From Sorangium cellulosum So0157-2 (GTDB taxonomy: Bacteria > Myxococcota_A > Polyangia > Polyangiales > Polyangiaceae), in assembly GCF_000418325.1 (NCBI RefSeq), contig NC_021658.1, forward strand, positions 496,001-560,000: a DNA stretch of 64,000 nucleotides. The letters are read 5' to 3'. Positions 16,516 through 27,088 of this stretch are shown piece by piece. Numbering within the stretch: the first letter of the stretch is position 1; the number at the start of each line of letters is the position of its first letter. The notes below the pieces were generated by a model, which worked only from the letters and a program-made list of their open reading frames with translations, was not told the origin of the DNA and did not search any database. The position numbers and the translations under genes were made by a program.

Positions 16516-19500
16516 ATGGCCAATTCGCGGATCGACGTTCTGATAGTTACGGCTCTGCAGGACGAGCTCGACGCAGTGCTCGAACTGGGGGAGGACGGCA
16601 AGGCGGGGTGGACCGAGGAGCGCGCGCGACATAGCTTCCGCGTCTTCCGGCGCGAGGTTCCTAATGTAAGTGGGCTAATCCTCCGCGTCGCCGCCGCGTG
16701 GTCCGGGGACATGGGCGTCATGGCGGCGACGAGCACGGCCACTCAGCTCATTGACGAGCTGAATCCTGCATGCCTGGCGATGTGTGGGATCTGCGCAGGC
16801 CGGCGAGGCGAGGTCTTCCTTGGCGACGTCGTGGTGGCTGATCGCGCCTACTTCTATGATCATGGCAAGCTCGTGGCGCCCGAGACCTGCGGGGGCGAGC
16901 TCGAGCTCTTCCAGGACATCAAGACGTACAATCTTGAAGACGCGTGGAAGATGGACGCCGCCTTCTTCGCGAGGGACCTCGCCTGGAGCGCGGAACTCGT
17001 TAAGAAGCGCCCTCCATCGAGGGCTGCACAGCAGCGCTGGCTGCTCCACGCCGTGTACGCGCACGAGATTGGCGATGCGGCGCCGCCCCAGAGTCGCGAC
17101 GATCGCAAGCGCTCCTGCCCAGACTGGCCGGAGATCGTTCAGGCGCTGCGCCGCGAGTCGCTGATGGAGGACAAACCAGGAAAGCTGATCCTTACCGACA
17201 AGGGCCGCGAGCGCGTCGAGGAGGAGCGGCTCCTTTATTTCGACGAGCTCCCGGGCGATCCGCCGTTCCGTGTCCACGTTGGGCCCATCGCTACCGGTGC
17301 CGCAGTGCGTGAGGATCCGAAGCTGTTCGAGCGGCTGCGGCGCAGCGTCCGCAAGGTCCTCGGGGTCGAGATGGAGGCCGCGTCCATCGCGGCAGTCGCG
17401 GATCGGCTCGGAAGGCGGTCAATCATCGCGAAGGCGGTCTCGGACTTCGGGGATCACGACAAGGATGACAGCTTCCGCGCGTTTGCGTGCAGCGCATCGG
17501 CGCGGTTCCTGCTAGCGTTCCTCCAGAAGCACCTTGATCCGCTGGATCCGGAGACCGGTGAGCCGCCTCCGCCTCCGCCTCCGCCTCCGCCGCCGTCCAG
17601 GCCGCCTGTGGAGAAGAACAGGAGCGTGAGAGGGCGCTTCCGCGGGCCCGGTAGCGACGTGCGCGGCCTGCGGGACGATTTCCTCGCCCGAGTGGAGCGT
17701 ATATGTCAGCTCCGCTGGCCGGGGTCGGAGATCGCCGCGTACGACGCGGAGCCACCGTTCGCCGGGGTGTTGCTTGCCACAACGCAGGAGGGGCGCTTGC
17801 TAAAGCGGCAGGTGGTCGGCGTTCTCGATCAGCCGATCTCGGCCGAACTGCTCGGTCTCTACGTCGCCCGTGTAGAATCGCCCTACCGGCGCCAGGAGCC
17901 TTATCTGCGCACGACGTTGGTGCATACCGGAACGCCGGCGCCCGAGGAGCTGCTCCGAGAGGCGGACGCGAAGGGCGTGTACCTCCAGAGCTTCGAGGAA
18001 TACCAAGGAATCATCGATTTCAAGCGCTACCTCGAGTGGCAGACGTCGCGCCTCGATTCCGATCTTATCTACCCGCCGCCGCTTTACGTCACTCAGCGTG
18101 CGACGGTGAGCATCGCTGGGCAGGAGCCGGGCCCCACGGAGGACGCGCTCGCTTCGCTCCGGGATCTGCTGACCGCACCGTACCCCCGGTTCGCCCTGAT
18201 CCTGGGCGATTTCGGGACGGGGAAGACCTTCCTCCTTCACGAGCTGGCGCGGCGCATGGGCAAGGAGGGGGGCGCGCTGGTCCCCCTCCTTGTAGAGATG
18301 CGCTCGCTCGAGAAGCAGCAAAACCTGAGAGCCCTGCTCGCACAGCACGTCGCTCGAGCGGATGTGGGGTGGTTCGATCCCAACGCACTGCTCTATCTGT
18401 TGGAGCAGGGGCGTATCGCGCTTTTCTTCGACGGATTCGACGAGCTGGCGCTGCGGGTGAGCTATGAGCGGGCACTTGACCATTTTGATACGCTGCTCCA
18501 GGCCGCCCGTGGCAATGCCAAGGTGGTCGTCACGAGCCGGACCCAGCATTTCTTGACCGATCACCAGGTCAAGAAGGAACTGGCGATCCGGGCCGAGACG
18601 CTCCCCGGCTATCGACTCGTCAAGCTCCAGCCCTTCGAGCACGTGCAGATCCGCGCCTTCCTCGCGAAGAAGCTTGGTAGCGAGGAGGCCGCCGAGGAGC
18701 GCTTCGGCTTGCTCGACGAGGTAAAGGACCTGCTCGGGCTTTCCGCAAACCCGCGGATGCTGGGCTTCATCGCCGCGATCGGCGAGAAGGAGCTACGAGA
18801 CGCGAAGGAGCGCTTCAAGGAGATCACGTCCGCGAAGCTGTATGAGATTCTCATCGGGAAGTGGCTCGAAGGCGAGCACGCACGCGTGAACCCGCCGGGC
18901 GCACCGCCGGGGTTATCGGTCGAGCAGCTCTGGACGGCGGTGGTTTGGACGGCGGTGTACCTATGGCGCACGACCGCGCGATCCGTGAGCTTGCGCCAGC
19001 TGCCGGAAGAGCTCGCGCAGGCAGTAAGCGCGCTCGGTGCCGAGCCGATTGACGTCGGGATCATCCATCATCAGCTCGGCTCCGGGTCATTGCTGGTCCG
19101 CGACGAGCAGGCGGCTTTCTCATTCATTCACCAGTCCGTCATGGAGTGGCTGGTCGCGAAGCAGGCTGCTCGTGAGCTCATTGAGGCGGGAGCCACGACG
19201 ATGCTCGATGTGCGGGAGGTGAGCGAACTGATGGCGGACTTCTTCATCGGGCTCGCAGGACACGGCGCGGCGGTGCAGTGGGCGCGTGCGGCGCTCGCCG
19301 GTGCTGAAGAGAATGCAGTGAAGGCGAACGCGGTGCGGGTCCTGCGGCGGCTCGGGGAACCGTTGGAGATGATGGGCGAAGCGGCTGGCGCGCACAGGAA
19401 GCTAAATCTCGAGGGGCACGATCTCCGCGGGCAGGATCTCTCTGGCCAGGATCTTCGAGCTGCAAACCTGAACCGGGCGAACCTTGCTGGGATGACGCTG

Positions 19501-21732
19501 GCCGGTGCGAATCTAAGCGGGGCGTCGCTCGTTGACGCGAAGCTCGCGCGGGCGGACTTGCGCGATTGCAAGCTAGAGAATGCTGATCTACGCGGAGCTG
19601 ATCTGTCCCTCGCGACGCTGGTTGGGGCGGATCTGCGTGGCGCGAAGCTTGACGGTGCGATCGTACGCGGCACGAAGTTCGTCGCTGCCCGTGTGGACGA
19701 GGCTGTTCATGACTGGCTCGCTTCGGCCCACGAACTCGGTTCGGCGCCTCCCGCGCCGGACGATGTCAAACCCATGGTTGTTTCCGCGAGTGCGTGCGAT
19801 GCGGTTGCCTGGAGCCCAAATGGCGATCTGCTGGCGATCGTACGCGATAACGGAGTAATCGAAATCTGGGATACTATCACTGGTATTCCATTGAAGTCGT
19901 TGGTTCACGGTGTTGTGGTGCGGTGTCTCGACTTTAGTCCGAATGGAACACTGATCGTCTCGGGGGCATGGGACAATCGTGTGCGATTGTGTGAGATCGC
20001 GAGCGGCCGAGTGTTGCGTATATTCGAAGGTCATACGGACTCTATTTCAAGCGTGGTATTTAGCCCCGATGGCTCATTCATCGCCTCGGGATCGTCGGAT
20101 GATACCGTGCGGCTGTGGGATGCCGCTAGCGGCCGGTTGATACGCATGCTCACTTGTGATGCGGACGGGGTTTCGAGTGTGGCGTTTAGCCCGGATGGTT
20201 TGCGCCTGGCGGTGGGATTGGCCAGTGGTACGATGCGAATGTACGAGGTCCCACATGATCGTGTGCTGTGCACATTTAATGGGCATACGGACCTCGTTAA
20301 CAGTATAGCGTTCAATCCTCGCGGAGTACTCCTCGCTTCAGGCGCAGATGATAAGACGGTGCGACTGTGGGACGCCGTAAATGGTCGGTTGTTGCGCACT
20401 CTACGGGGGCATGCGGGCAAGGCTGCCAGTGTTGCATTCAGCCCTACCGGAACGTACCTCGCCTCGGGTTGGCACGATGGTGCAGTGAAGTTATGGGATG
20501 TAGATAGTGGCCGATCGATGCACGTGCTCAAGGGCCATAACGGCAGTGTTGCGAGCGTGGCGTTCAATCCGGATGGATCACGCCTCGCATCGGCGTCATG
20601 GGATAAGTCTGTCTTGCTGTGGGAGCCTGCAAGTGGCCGGGTACTAAGCTCTTTCGTGTGTCATGCAGATTCAGTCAGGAGCGTAGCGTTCAGCCCGGAT
20701 GGATCACGCCTCGCCTCCGGAGCTTGGGGAGGCGCATTGCGGCTATGGGACACTAGTAGCGGTCATGCGCTTCAATTGATGGGTAATACGGTTGGTATCA
20801 CTGGCGTCGCGTTTAGCCCGGGTGGATCCCTCCTTGCGGGGGCGTCGCATGATTGGACTGTGCGCCTGTGGGACGCAGACAGTGGCCAGGCATTGCGCAC
20901 ACTCGAAGGGCATAAGGAGTGGGTCTCTAGTGTTGCATTCAGCCCGGGGGGCGAAATGGTCGCTTCAGGATCTCACGACAAAACGGTGCGACTATGGGCG
21001 GCCGTGACTGGTCGTGCGCTGCGGACGTTGAAGGGCCATACCGATGGAGTGGAAGCCGTTGCATTCAGCCCAGATGGAGAACTCCTCGCTTCCGGGGCGC
21101 GGGATAATACTATACATTTGTGGAAGCCGGCCACCGGTCCAGCGCTGCATGCGCTCAAAGGTCATACAAACGTGGTCTCATCCGTAGCCTTCAGCTCGGA
21201 TGGTGCACGGCTGGCCTCGGCGTCGTGGGACAAGACGATTCGGCTGTGGGAACCGGTGAGCGGTCGGATGGTTCAAAGGCTCGAAGGCCATACGAGCATC
21301 ATCACGAGCGTCGCTTTCAGTCCGGATAGCAGAATGCTTGCTTCGGGGGCATGGGACAATACGGTGCGCCTCTGGGATGCCGCAACCGGAGGCCTCCTCC
21401 GCACCATCACCACCTATGCCGGACACGTCACCTTCAGTCCGGACGGCAATCTCCTTGCTGTCGCGTCTGGTAGCACCATTGAGCTCTACGCCGTTGCTAC
21501 CGGAGAGCACCTCGCCTCCTTCCTCGCCACGGCCGAGGGATGGGTCGCTTTCACGCCTGACGGCCGCTACAGAATGCACGGTGATCTGGCCGGTTCTTTC
21601 TGGCATTGCATCGGCCTGTGCCGCTTCGAGCCCGGTGAGCTGGACTCCTATTTACCGAGGCCTCTCCGCCTTCGTGACGTCGAGCCCCTCTTCACTTTTC
21701 CTCACTCCTCGCATCTAGCCTCGCCAGGTTGA
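16516..21732 (+). CDS. NLR-like protein: nucleoside phosphorylase domain-NACHT-pentapeptide-WD40
   Basis: 1738 residues. Residues 1-345 resemble the PNP/MTA-SAH nucleosidase superfamily: IDVLIVTALQDELDAVLE, a GICAGRRGEVFLGDVVVAD loop, VEMEAA near 286 and a catalytic-Asp-like VSDFGDHDKDD near 309. A proline-rich linker (about 350-365) leads to an unassigned region (370-550). The NACHT NTPase follows, with Walker A GDFGTGKTF at about 565 and Walker B LFFDGFDEL near 636. Pentapeptide repeats (A(D/N)LxxA) span about 960-1055. Fourteen WD40 repeats (about 1085-1680) could form two seven-bladed propellers. Start 16516 has GAGGTGGAG just upstream. Family knowledge: STAND/NACHT proteins with enzymatic N-termini act as ligand-triggered defence switches. 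Nucleotide or nucleoside cleavage on activation is inference. Flanking genes give no partner. Confidence 0.88.
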   Translation: MANSRIDVLIVTALQDELDAVLELGEDGKAGWTEERARHSFRVFRREVPNVSGLILRVAAAWSGDMGVMAATSTATQLIDELNPACLAMCGICAGRRGEVFLGDVVVADRAYFYDHGKLVAPETCGGELELFQDIKTYNLEDAWKMDAAFFARDLAWSAELVKKRPPSRAAQQRWLLHAVYAHEIGDAAPPQSRDDRKRSCPDWPEIVQALRRESLMEDKPGKLILTDKGRERVEEERLLYFDELPGDPPFRVHVGPIATGAAVREDPKLFERLRRSVRKVLGVEMEAASIAAVADRLGRRSIIAKAVSDFGDHDKDDSFRAFACSASARFLLAFLQKHLDPLDPETGEPPPPPPPPPPPSRPPVEKNRSVRGRFRGPGSDVRGLRDDFLARVERICQLRWPGSEIAAYDAEPPFAGVLLATTQEGRLLKRQVVGVLDQPISAELLGLYVARVESPYRRQEPYLRTTLVHTGTPAPEELLREADAKGVYLQSFEEYQGIIDFKRYLEWQTSRLDSDLIYPPPLYVTQRATVSIAGQEPGPTEDALASLRDLLTAPYPRFALILGDFGTGKTFLLHELARRMGKEGGALVPLLVEMRSLEKQQNLRALLAQHVARADVGWFDPNALLYLLEQGRIALFFDGFDELALRVSYERALDHFDTLLQAARGNAKVVVTSRTQHFLTDHQVKKELAIRAETLPGYRLVKLQPFEHVQIRAFLAKKLGSEEAAEERFGLLDEVKDLLGLSANPRMLGFIAAIGEKELRDAKERFKEITSAKLYEILIGKWLEGEHARVNPPGAPPGLSVEQLWTAVVWTAVYLWRTTARSVSLRQLPEELAQAVSALGAEPIDVGIIHHQLGSGSLLVRDEQAAFSFIHQSVMEWLVAKQAARELIEAGATTMLDVREVSELMADFFIGLAGHGAAVQWARAALAGAEENAVKANAVRVLRRLGEPLEMMGEAAGAHRKLNLEGHDLRGQDLSGQDLRAANLNRANLAGMTLAGANLSGASLVDAKLARADLRDCKLENADLRGADLSLATLVGADLRGAKLDGAIVRGTKFVAARVDEAVHDWLASAHELGSAPPAPDDVKPMVVSASACDAVAWSPNGDLLAIVRDNGVIEIWDTITGIPLKSLVHGVVVRCLDFSPNGTLIVSGAWDNRVRLCEIASGRVLRIFEGHTDSISSVVFSPDGSFIASGSSDDTVRLWDAASGRLIRMLTCDADGVSSVAFSPDGLRLAVGLASGTMRMYEVPHDRVLCTFNGHTDLVNSIAFNPRGVLLASGADDKTVRLWDAVNGRLLRTLRGHAGKAASVAFSPTGTYLASGWHDGAVKLWDVDSGRSMHVLKGHNGSVASVAFNPDGSRLASASWDKSVLLWEPASGRVLSSFVCHADSVRSVAFSPDGSRLASGAWGGALRLWDTSSGHALQLMGNTVGITGVAFSPGGSLLAGASHDWTVRLWDADSGQALRTLEGHKEWVSSVAFSPGGEMVASGSHDKTVRLWAAVTGRALRTLKGHTDGVEAVAFSPDGELLASGARDNTIHLWKPATGPALHALKGHTNVVSSVAFSSDGARLASASWDKTIRLWEPVSGRMVQRLEGHTSIITSVAFSPDSRMLASGAWDNTVRLWDAATGGLLRTITTYAGHVTFSPDGNLLAVASGSTIELYAVATGEHLASFLATAEGWVAFTPDGRYRMHGDLAGSFWHCIGLCRFEPGELDSYLPRPLRLRDVEPLFTFPHSSHLASPG

Positions 21733-21933
21733 GGTGGCACCATGCGTGAAGCATGACATCAGGTCGAGCAGCTAAGGTATCGCGATCGCATCAGCACAGC
21801 TCATATTTCCTGAGCATGCCAACGCCGGGTAGCCGACTGAACCTGTCCGACCGAAGGTGAACCGCGCCTCGCTGGTGGCCGAAAACCACGTCTACCTACG
21901 CCCCGGCGATGCTCATCGGGCCCCTGGCGCCGC

Positions 21934-23513
21934 TCAGCGCCGATCCAGCCCCACGATCCGGTCGAGCAGTCCCCGATCGAGGCTCGCCTCGACCGGGGGC
22001 CCCCCCCCACCGCCGTGGCGAGCCGGTCGTACTCCTCGTGCCGGCTCGGGATCGCCGCCTCCCCCGCGGGCGCGGCGAGCCCCCGCCGCGCGCGCAGGGC
22101 CGCGAGGAGCGACCGCCGGAGCCCGTCGTTCTCGAACAGCCCGTGGATCATCGTGCCCACCACCGCGCCGTCCGCCGACACCGCCCCGTCGAGCGCCGCC
22201 TCGGCCCGGCCGCTCCTCGACCGGATCGCGAACGCCGCGCGCGCGCCGCCCACCCGCTCCACCTGCCCCATGTGGATCTCGTAGCCGGTCAGCGCTCCCG
22301 CCCCCGCGCTCTCTCCCTCTCCGCCCTCCCCATCGCCCCCCGCGCCGAGGAACGACCTCCCCGCGATCGCCGCCCGCACCTGCGCCGTCGTCTTGGTCCG
22401 CTCGAACCGCGTCCACACGTCGAGCAGCCCCAGCCCCCGCGCCGACGGCTCGGCCGACTCGACGCCCTCCGGATCCTCGATCGCCCCGCCGAGCATCTGG
22501 CAGCCGCCGCAGATCCCGAGCGTCCACCCGCCCCGCCGCGCGCGCGCCGCCACCGCCTCGGCCAGACCGCGCTCGCGCAGCCACGCGAGATCCGCCATCG
22601 TGCTCTTCGTCCCGGGGAGCACCACGAGATCCGCCCCGCCGATCTCGTCCGGCCGCTCGATGAACCGCACCACCACGCCCCGCTCGTGCTCCAGCGGCTC
22701 CACGTCGTCGTAGTTCGAGATCCGCGGCAGCCGGACCACCGCGATGTCGAGCTCCCCCGGGCCCGCCGGCGCCCGCCGCCGCCGGCCCTCCAGCGACACC
22801 GAGTCCTCGTCCGCGATCCGCAGCTGCTTCAGGTACGGCACCACGCCGAGCACCGGGACCCCGGTCCGCGCCGTGAGCATCTCGAGCCCCGGCTCGAGCA
22901 GCTTGAGGTCGCCGCGGAACTTGTTGATCACGAACGCCGCGACGCGCGCCCGCTCGTCGGGCTCGAGCAGCGCCATCGTCCCGACCAGCGCCGCGAACAC
23001 CCCGCCGCGATCGATGTCGCCCGCGAGGAGCACCGGCGCGTCGGCGACGCGCGCGACGTGCATGTTCACGATGTCGCGGTCCTTCAGGTTGATCTCCGCC
23101 GGGCTGCCCGCCCCCTCGATCACCACGACGTCGTGCGCCTCCCGCAGCCGCCCGAGCGACCGGGCGATGATCTCCTTGAGCTCCCCCCGGTACGCGAAGT
23201 AGTCGCGCGCGTGCAGGCTCCCGATCGGCTTGCCGAGGACGACCACCTGCGAGCGCGAGTCGCCCTCCGGCTTGAGCAGCACCGGGTTCATGTCGACCGT
23301 CGGCGGCACGCGCGCCGCCTCGGCCTGCACCGCCTGCGCCCGGCCGATCTCGCCGCCGTCCACCGTCGCGAACGAGTTCAGCGCCATGTTCTGCGACTTG
23401 AACGGCGCGACCCGGAGCCCCCGCCGCTGGAACATCCGGCAGAGCGCCGTGCAGAGCAGGCTCTTGCCGACCGAGGACGCGGTGCCCTGCACCATCACCG
23501 TGAGCGCTGTCAT
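21934..23513 (-). CDS. cobQ: Cobyric acid synthase (frameshifted near the C-terminus)
   Basis: Glutamine-dependent amidation of four side chains of adenosylcobyrinate a,c-diamide. The N-terminal dethiobiotin-synthetase-like ATPase shows [17 protein letters not shown] (P-loop), KSQNMALNS and [10 protein letters not shown]. The glutaminase domain shows the nucleophile Cys in [12 protein letters not shown] and the His in [10 protein letters not shown]. About 28 codons before the expected end, the frame meets nine C bases (about 22000-22008) and shifts; the other frame supplies a normal ending ([19 protein letters not shown]) at 21934. One extra base would restore a single 526-residue protein. 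Without it, the frame runs on to 21801. The ATG at 23513 overlaps the cbiB stop by four bases, so the two are translationally coupled. Confidence 0.88.
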
Positions 23514-24448
23514 CGCCAAAGCTCCTGTCCGAGGGAGGTCGCCGCGAGCGCGGCCGCCGCGAGCCCGGCGAAGAGCAGCGCCGCGAGCGCCACGATCCGG
23601 CAGGCCTCGTCGATGAGCTCCCGCCGGAGCGGCTCGATCGCGTCGCCGAGCCGGTAATGGCCGCGCTTCTCGAGCTCGACCCGGAGCAGCCCCGCCATCG
23701 CCGCCATCGGCCGGCCGGCGTTCGGGCTCTCGGTGCGGCCGCCGTCGCGCCGGAGCACCAGGAGGCCGCGGCGCGCGTCGGCGCCGCGGAGCCAGCCGGC
23801 CGCGAGGAGCAGGAGCGCGGTGAGCCGCGCCGGCACGAAGTTCAGCGCGTCGTCGAGCCGCGCCGACGCCTTGCCGAGGTACTCGTAGCGGCCGTGGTAG
23901 CCGATCATCGCGTCGAGGGTGTTCACGGCGCGGTAGAAGAGCGCGCCCGGCAGCCCGAAGAGGGCGAAGTAGAAGAGCGGCGCGACGAAGCTGTCCGACG
24001 CGTTCTCCGCGACCGACTCGATCGACGCGGCGACCAGCGCGGGCTCGTCGAGCTCCGACGGGTCGCGGCTGCAGAGGCTGCGCAGGGCGCCGCGCGCCGC
24101 GGGGACGTCGCCGGCCGCGAGGGCGTCGCGCACGCCGAAGGCCGCGTCGCGGAGCGCGCGCAGGGCGAAGGTGGGCTTCAGAAGGAGCCCTGACAAAGCG
24201 ACGCCGAAGACCGGGTGCGGGGCGATCAGCGCGGCGGCGAAGGCGCCCAGCGCCGCGAAGAGGCAGGGCACGGCGAGGGCCATGAGCGCGCCGAAGAGGA
24301 GCTCGGCCGCGCGGCCGCCCCGCGGCGCGCGGCGCTTCAGCGCGTGGATGGCGGAGCCCATCCACACGACCGGGTGGACGGCGGCGGGCGGCTCGCCGCA
24401 GGCGAGGTCGAGCGCGACCGCGAGGAGCAGCGCGGCGGCGGCCGTCAT
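23510..24448 (-). CDS. cbiB: Adenosylcobinamide-phosphate synthase
   Basis: 312-residue integral membrane protein that attaches the aminopropanol arm to adenosylcobyric acid. Typical features are [20 protein letters not shown] near the N-terminus, [20 protein letters not shown] in the middle, [19 protein letters not shown] and [11 protein letters not shown]. Several hydrophobic segments are visible, four to six in total. The start at 24448 overlaps the end of cobU by four bases (ATGA), and its end overlaps cobQ in the same way, so it lies in the middle of a tightly packed operon. Also called cobD in some organisms. Confidence 0.92.
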   Translation of the reverse strand: MTAAAALLLAVALDLACGEPPAAVHPVVWMGSAIHALKRRAPRGGRAAELLFGALMALAVPCLFAALGAFAAALIAPHPVFGVALSGLLLKPTFALRALRDAAFGVRDALAAGDVPAARGALRSLCSRDPSELDEPALVAASIESVAENASDSFVAPLFYFALFGLPGALFYRAVNTLDAMIGYHGRYEYLGKASARLDDALNFVPARLTALLLLAAGWLRGADARRGLLVLRRDGGRTESPNAGRPMAAMAGLLRVELEKRGHYRLGDAIEPLRRELIDEACRIVALAALLFAGLAAAALAATSLGQELWR

Positions 24449-25032
24449 CGCCCGTCCTCGCCGCCGACGAGCGCGACAGGCCCCGGGCGCAGGCGCAGGA
24501 TCGCGCCCATCACGGCCACGTAGAGCTCGCTCGCCGAGCGGCCGAGCCGCTGGTGCGCGCGGCCGGCGAGGTCGCGGAAGACCCGGCCGAGCCGGCTCTC
24601 GGGGACCACGCCCATGCCCACCTCGTTCGAGACGAGGACGACGTGGGGCGCCGCCGACTCGACGGCGGCCGCGAGCGCCTCGATGCGCGCCTCGATCCGC
24701 TCGGGCGCGCGGCCCTCGGTCTCGTCGCGGAGCAGCAGGTTCGAGAGCCACAGGGTGAGGCAGTCGACGACGATCACGTCGACGCCGGTGAGCGAGGCGA
24801 TGCGCTCCGGGAGCGCGACCGGCTCCTCGACGGTGACGAACGCGTCGCCGCGCTCGCGGGCGTGGGCGTCGATGCGCGCGCGCATCTCGTCGTCGAACGG
24901 CTCTGCGGTCGCGATGAAGGCGCGGCGCTCCCCGAGCGAGCGCCCGAGCGCCAGCGCGAAGGCGCTCTTGCCGGAGCGCACGCCGCCGCCGACGAGGGCG
25001 ACCCGCCGCGGCGCCGCGCCGTGCCGGGTCAT
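24445..25032 (-). CDS. cobU: Adenosylcobinamide kinase/guanylyltransferase
   Basis: 195-residue bifunctional enzyme of nucleotide-loop assembly, which phosphorylates adenosylcobinamide and then adds GMP. The P-loop is [11 protein letters not shown]. Other markers are [15 protein letters not shown], then [13 protein letters not shown] and [19 protein letters not shown], all standard in CobU. The histidine that carries GMP in the family falls between the P-loop and VEEP region; HARERGD supplies a candidate. It overlaps cbiA upstream and cbiB downstream by four bases each. Confidence 0.93.
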   Translation of the reverse strand: MTRHGAAPRRVALVGGGVRSGKSAFALALGRSLGERRAFIATAEPFDDEMRARIDAHARERGDAFVTVEEPVALPERIASLTGVDVIVVDCLTLWLSNLLLRDETEGRAPERIEARIEALAAAVESAAPHVVLVSNEVGMGVVPESRLGRVFRDLAGRAHQRLGRSASELYVAVMGAILRLRPGPVALVGGEDGR

Positions 25033-26516
25033 CGCGCCCGCTCCTTGCGGTGCGCGGCGGCGCTCGCCACGAGCCCCTCCGGGACGCGCGGGTTCGAGGC
25101 CCAGTGCGCGTGCACGTAGGAGGCGAGGACGTTCTGCGCCCGGTACCCCTCGCGCGCGACCTGGCCGCCGCGCCGGCGCCGCACCGAGTAGGCGTGCTCG
25201 ATCGGCAAGGGCGCCTCAGCGGCGGGCGAGGGCGCCTCGGGCACCGCGGGCGCCGCGGGGCGGAGCTCCGAGTAGCGGAACTGGTGCCCGCGGAAGCGCA
25301 GCCCCGCGCCGCCGAGGATCGTGCGCGCCTGCGTCTCGACCTCGACGTAGCCGAGCGCCTGCAGCTTCTCGCACATCACGGCCTCGGCCGGCACGAGCCC
25401 GACCATGGGGTGCGCGCGCCCGTCCCGCGTGCGGATCGCCTCGGTCAGGTACATGAGCCCGCCGCACTCGGCGTAGATCGGGCCCCCGCCGCCGGCGAAC
25501 GCGCGGATCTCGGCGCGCAGGGCGGCGTTCTCGGTCAGGCGCTCCGCGTGCACCTCGGGGTAGCCGCCGCCGAGGTAGAGCGCGTCGACGTCGGGCAAGC
25601 GCGCGTCGCGGATCGGCGAGAACCGCACGAGCTCCGCCCCCGCCGCCTCCAGACGGCGCAGGTTGTCCGCGTAGTAGAAGTGGAACGCCTCGTCGAACGC
25701 GACGCCGATGCGCGCCCGGCGCGGCGCTGCCCCGGCGGCGGCAGCAGCGCCGGCCGGCGCGTCCTCCGCGTCGGAGGCCGCCGGCAAGGCCGGCGCGTCC
25801 TTCACGTCGGAGGCCGCCGGCAAGGCCGGCGTCCTACGCGCGATCTCCAGCAGCGCGTCGAGCCCGATCCACGCCTCGGCCTGCGCGCCCCAGTGGTCGA
25901 AGCGCTCCTCGGGGATCGCGGCCTCGTCGGCCGTCCGCAGGCCGAGGTGCCGCTCGGGGAAGCGCTGCGCCTCGTCCCGCGGCAGGCCGCCGATCACCGG
26001 CGGCGAGCGCTGTGCCTGTCGAAGGATGTCGAGGTGCCCCCGGCTGCCGACCTGGTTGCACACGACCGCCGCCACGCGGAGCGCCGGATCGAAGCCCGCG
26101 AAGCCCTGCACCAGCGCCGCGACGCTGCGGGCCATCCCGGACGCGTCGACCACGAGCGCGACCGGCGCCTCGAGCCACTTCGCGATCTCCGCCGTCGAGC
26201 CCTCCTCCCCGGTCGGGCTCGCCCCGTCGAACAGCCCCATCACCCCCTCGATCAGCGCCACGTCGGCGCCCGCGGCCTCCGCCGCGAACGTCGACAGGAC
26301 CGCGTCCCGGCCCATCATCCAGCCGTCGAGGTTGTGCGACGTCCCGGCCACGGCGCGGCCGTGGTACGTGGGATCGAGGTAGTCGGGCCCGCACTTGAAC
26401 AGGGCGACCCGGAGGCCGCGGGCGCGGAGCGCGCGCGCGATCGCCACGGTCGCGGTCGTCTTCCCGACGCCGCTCGCCGTGCCGGCGACGACGAGCCGGG
26501 GGATGGCCGGGGACAT
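25029..26516 (-). CDS. cbiA: Cobyrinate a,c-diamide synthase
   Basis: 495 residues (also called cobB). It amidates the a and c carboxylates of the corrin ring using glutamine and ATP. The P-loop [17 protein letters not shown] starts at about residue 8, followed by [13 protein letters not shown] and GVMGLFDG. The C-terminal glutaminase has [14 protein letters not shown] and the nucleophile Cys in [11 protein letters not shown], with a late [10 protein letters not shown]. An Ala/Pro-rich insertion containing two copies of PALPAASD (about 245-275) separates the halves and is unusual. The start codon at 26516 shares one base with the cobO stop. Confidence 0.92.
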   Translation of the reverse strand: MSPAIPRLVVAGTASGVGKTTATVAIARALRARGLRVALFKCGPDYLDPTYHGRAVAGTSHNLDGWMMGRDAVLSTFAAEAAGADVALIEGVMGLFDGASPTGEEGSTAEIAKWLEAPVALVVDASGMARSVAALVQGFAGFDPALRVAAVVCNQVGSRGHLDILRQAQRSPPVIGGLPRDEAQRFPERHLGLRTADEAAIPEERFDHWGAQAEAWIGLDALLEIARRTPALPAASDVKDAPALPAASDAEDAPAGAAAAAGAAPRRARIGVAFDEAFHFYYADNLRRLEAAGAELVRFSPIRDARLPDVDALYLGGGYPEVHAERLTENAALRAEIRAFAGGGGPIYAECGGLMYLTEAIRTRDGRAHPMVGLVPAEAVMCEKLQALGYVEVETQARTILGGAGLRFRGHQFRYSELRPAAPAVPEAPSPAAEAPLPIEHAYSVRRRRGGQVAREGYRAQNVLASYVHAHWASNPRVPEGLVASAAAHRKERAR

Positions 26517-27088
26517 CAGAAATCGACCCCGATCTGGGCCTTCATCCCCTGCTCGAACGGGTGCTTCACCGGCCGCATCTCGGTCACCAGATCGGCGAGC
26601 GCGACCAGCGCGTCGGGGGCGTTCCTGCCGGTGATCACGACGTGCACGTGCGGGGGCCTCGCGCGCAGCGCCGCGAGGAGCTCGTCCTCCGCGATGAAGC
26701 CGTAATGCAGCGCGTACGTGATCTCGTCGAGCACCACGATGTCCTGCTCGCCGCCCCCGATGAGCGCCGCGGCCTCCTGGAAGGCCGCGCGCGCGGCCGC
26801 CTTGTCGCGCGAGAGGTCGTCGCTCTCCCAGGTGAAGCCGCGCCCCATCACGAGGAAGGTGAGCCCGGGGATCGTCTCGGCGAACAGGCGCTCTCCCGTC
26901 TTCCACTTCCCCTTGATGAACTGCACGACGGCGACGCGCATGCCCCGGCCGAGCGCGCGGAACACCATCCCGAGCGCGGCCGTCGTCTTGCCCTTGCCGT
27001 GGCCGGTATAGACGATGACGAGCCCTCGTCGGCCCGCCCCCGCCCCCGCCCCCGCCGCGCCCGCCCCGGCCCCTTGCTCCGCGCTCAC
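26516..27088 (-). CDS. cobO: Corrinoid adenosyltransferase
   Basis: 190-residue CobA/CobO/BtuR-type enzyme that adds the upper adenosyl ligand to cob(I)yrinate diamide. The P-loop is YTGHGKGKTTAALGMVFRA. Other markers are VQFIKGKWKTGER, then IVVLDEITYALHYGFI, HVVITGRNAPDALVALADL and the C-terminal VKHPFEQGMKAQIGVDF, a nearly invariant ending. The GTG at 27088 is taken as start because GGAGGAGG lies just upstream and it overlaps the cobM stop by four bases. A short Gly/Ala-rich N-terminal tail (about 20 residues) precedes the domain. Confidence 0.93.
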   Translation of the reverse strand: MSAEQGAGAGAAGAGAGAGRRGLVIVYTGHGKGKTTAALGMVFRALGRGMRVAVVQFIKGKWKTGERLFAETIPGLTFLVMGRGFTWESDDLSRDKAAARAAFQEAAALIGGGEQDIVVLDEITYALHYGFIAEDELLAALRARPPHVHVVITGRNAPDALVALADLVTEMRPVKHPFEQGMKAQIGVDF

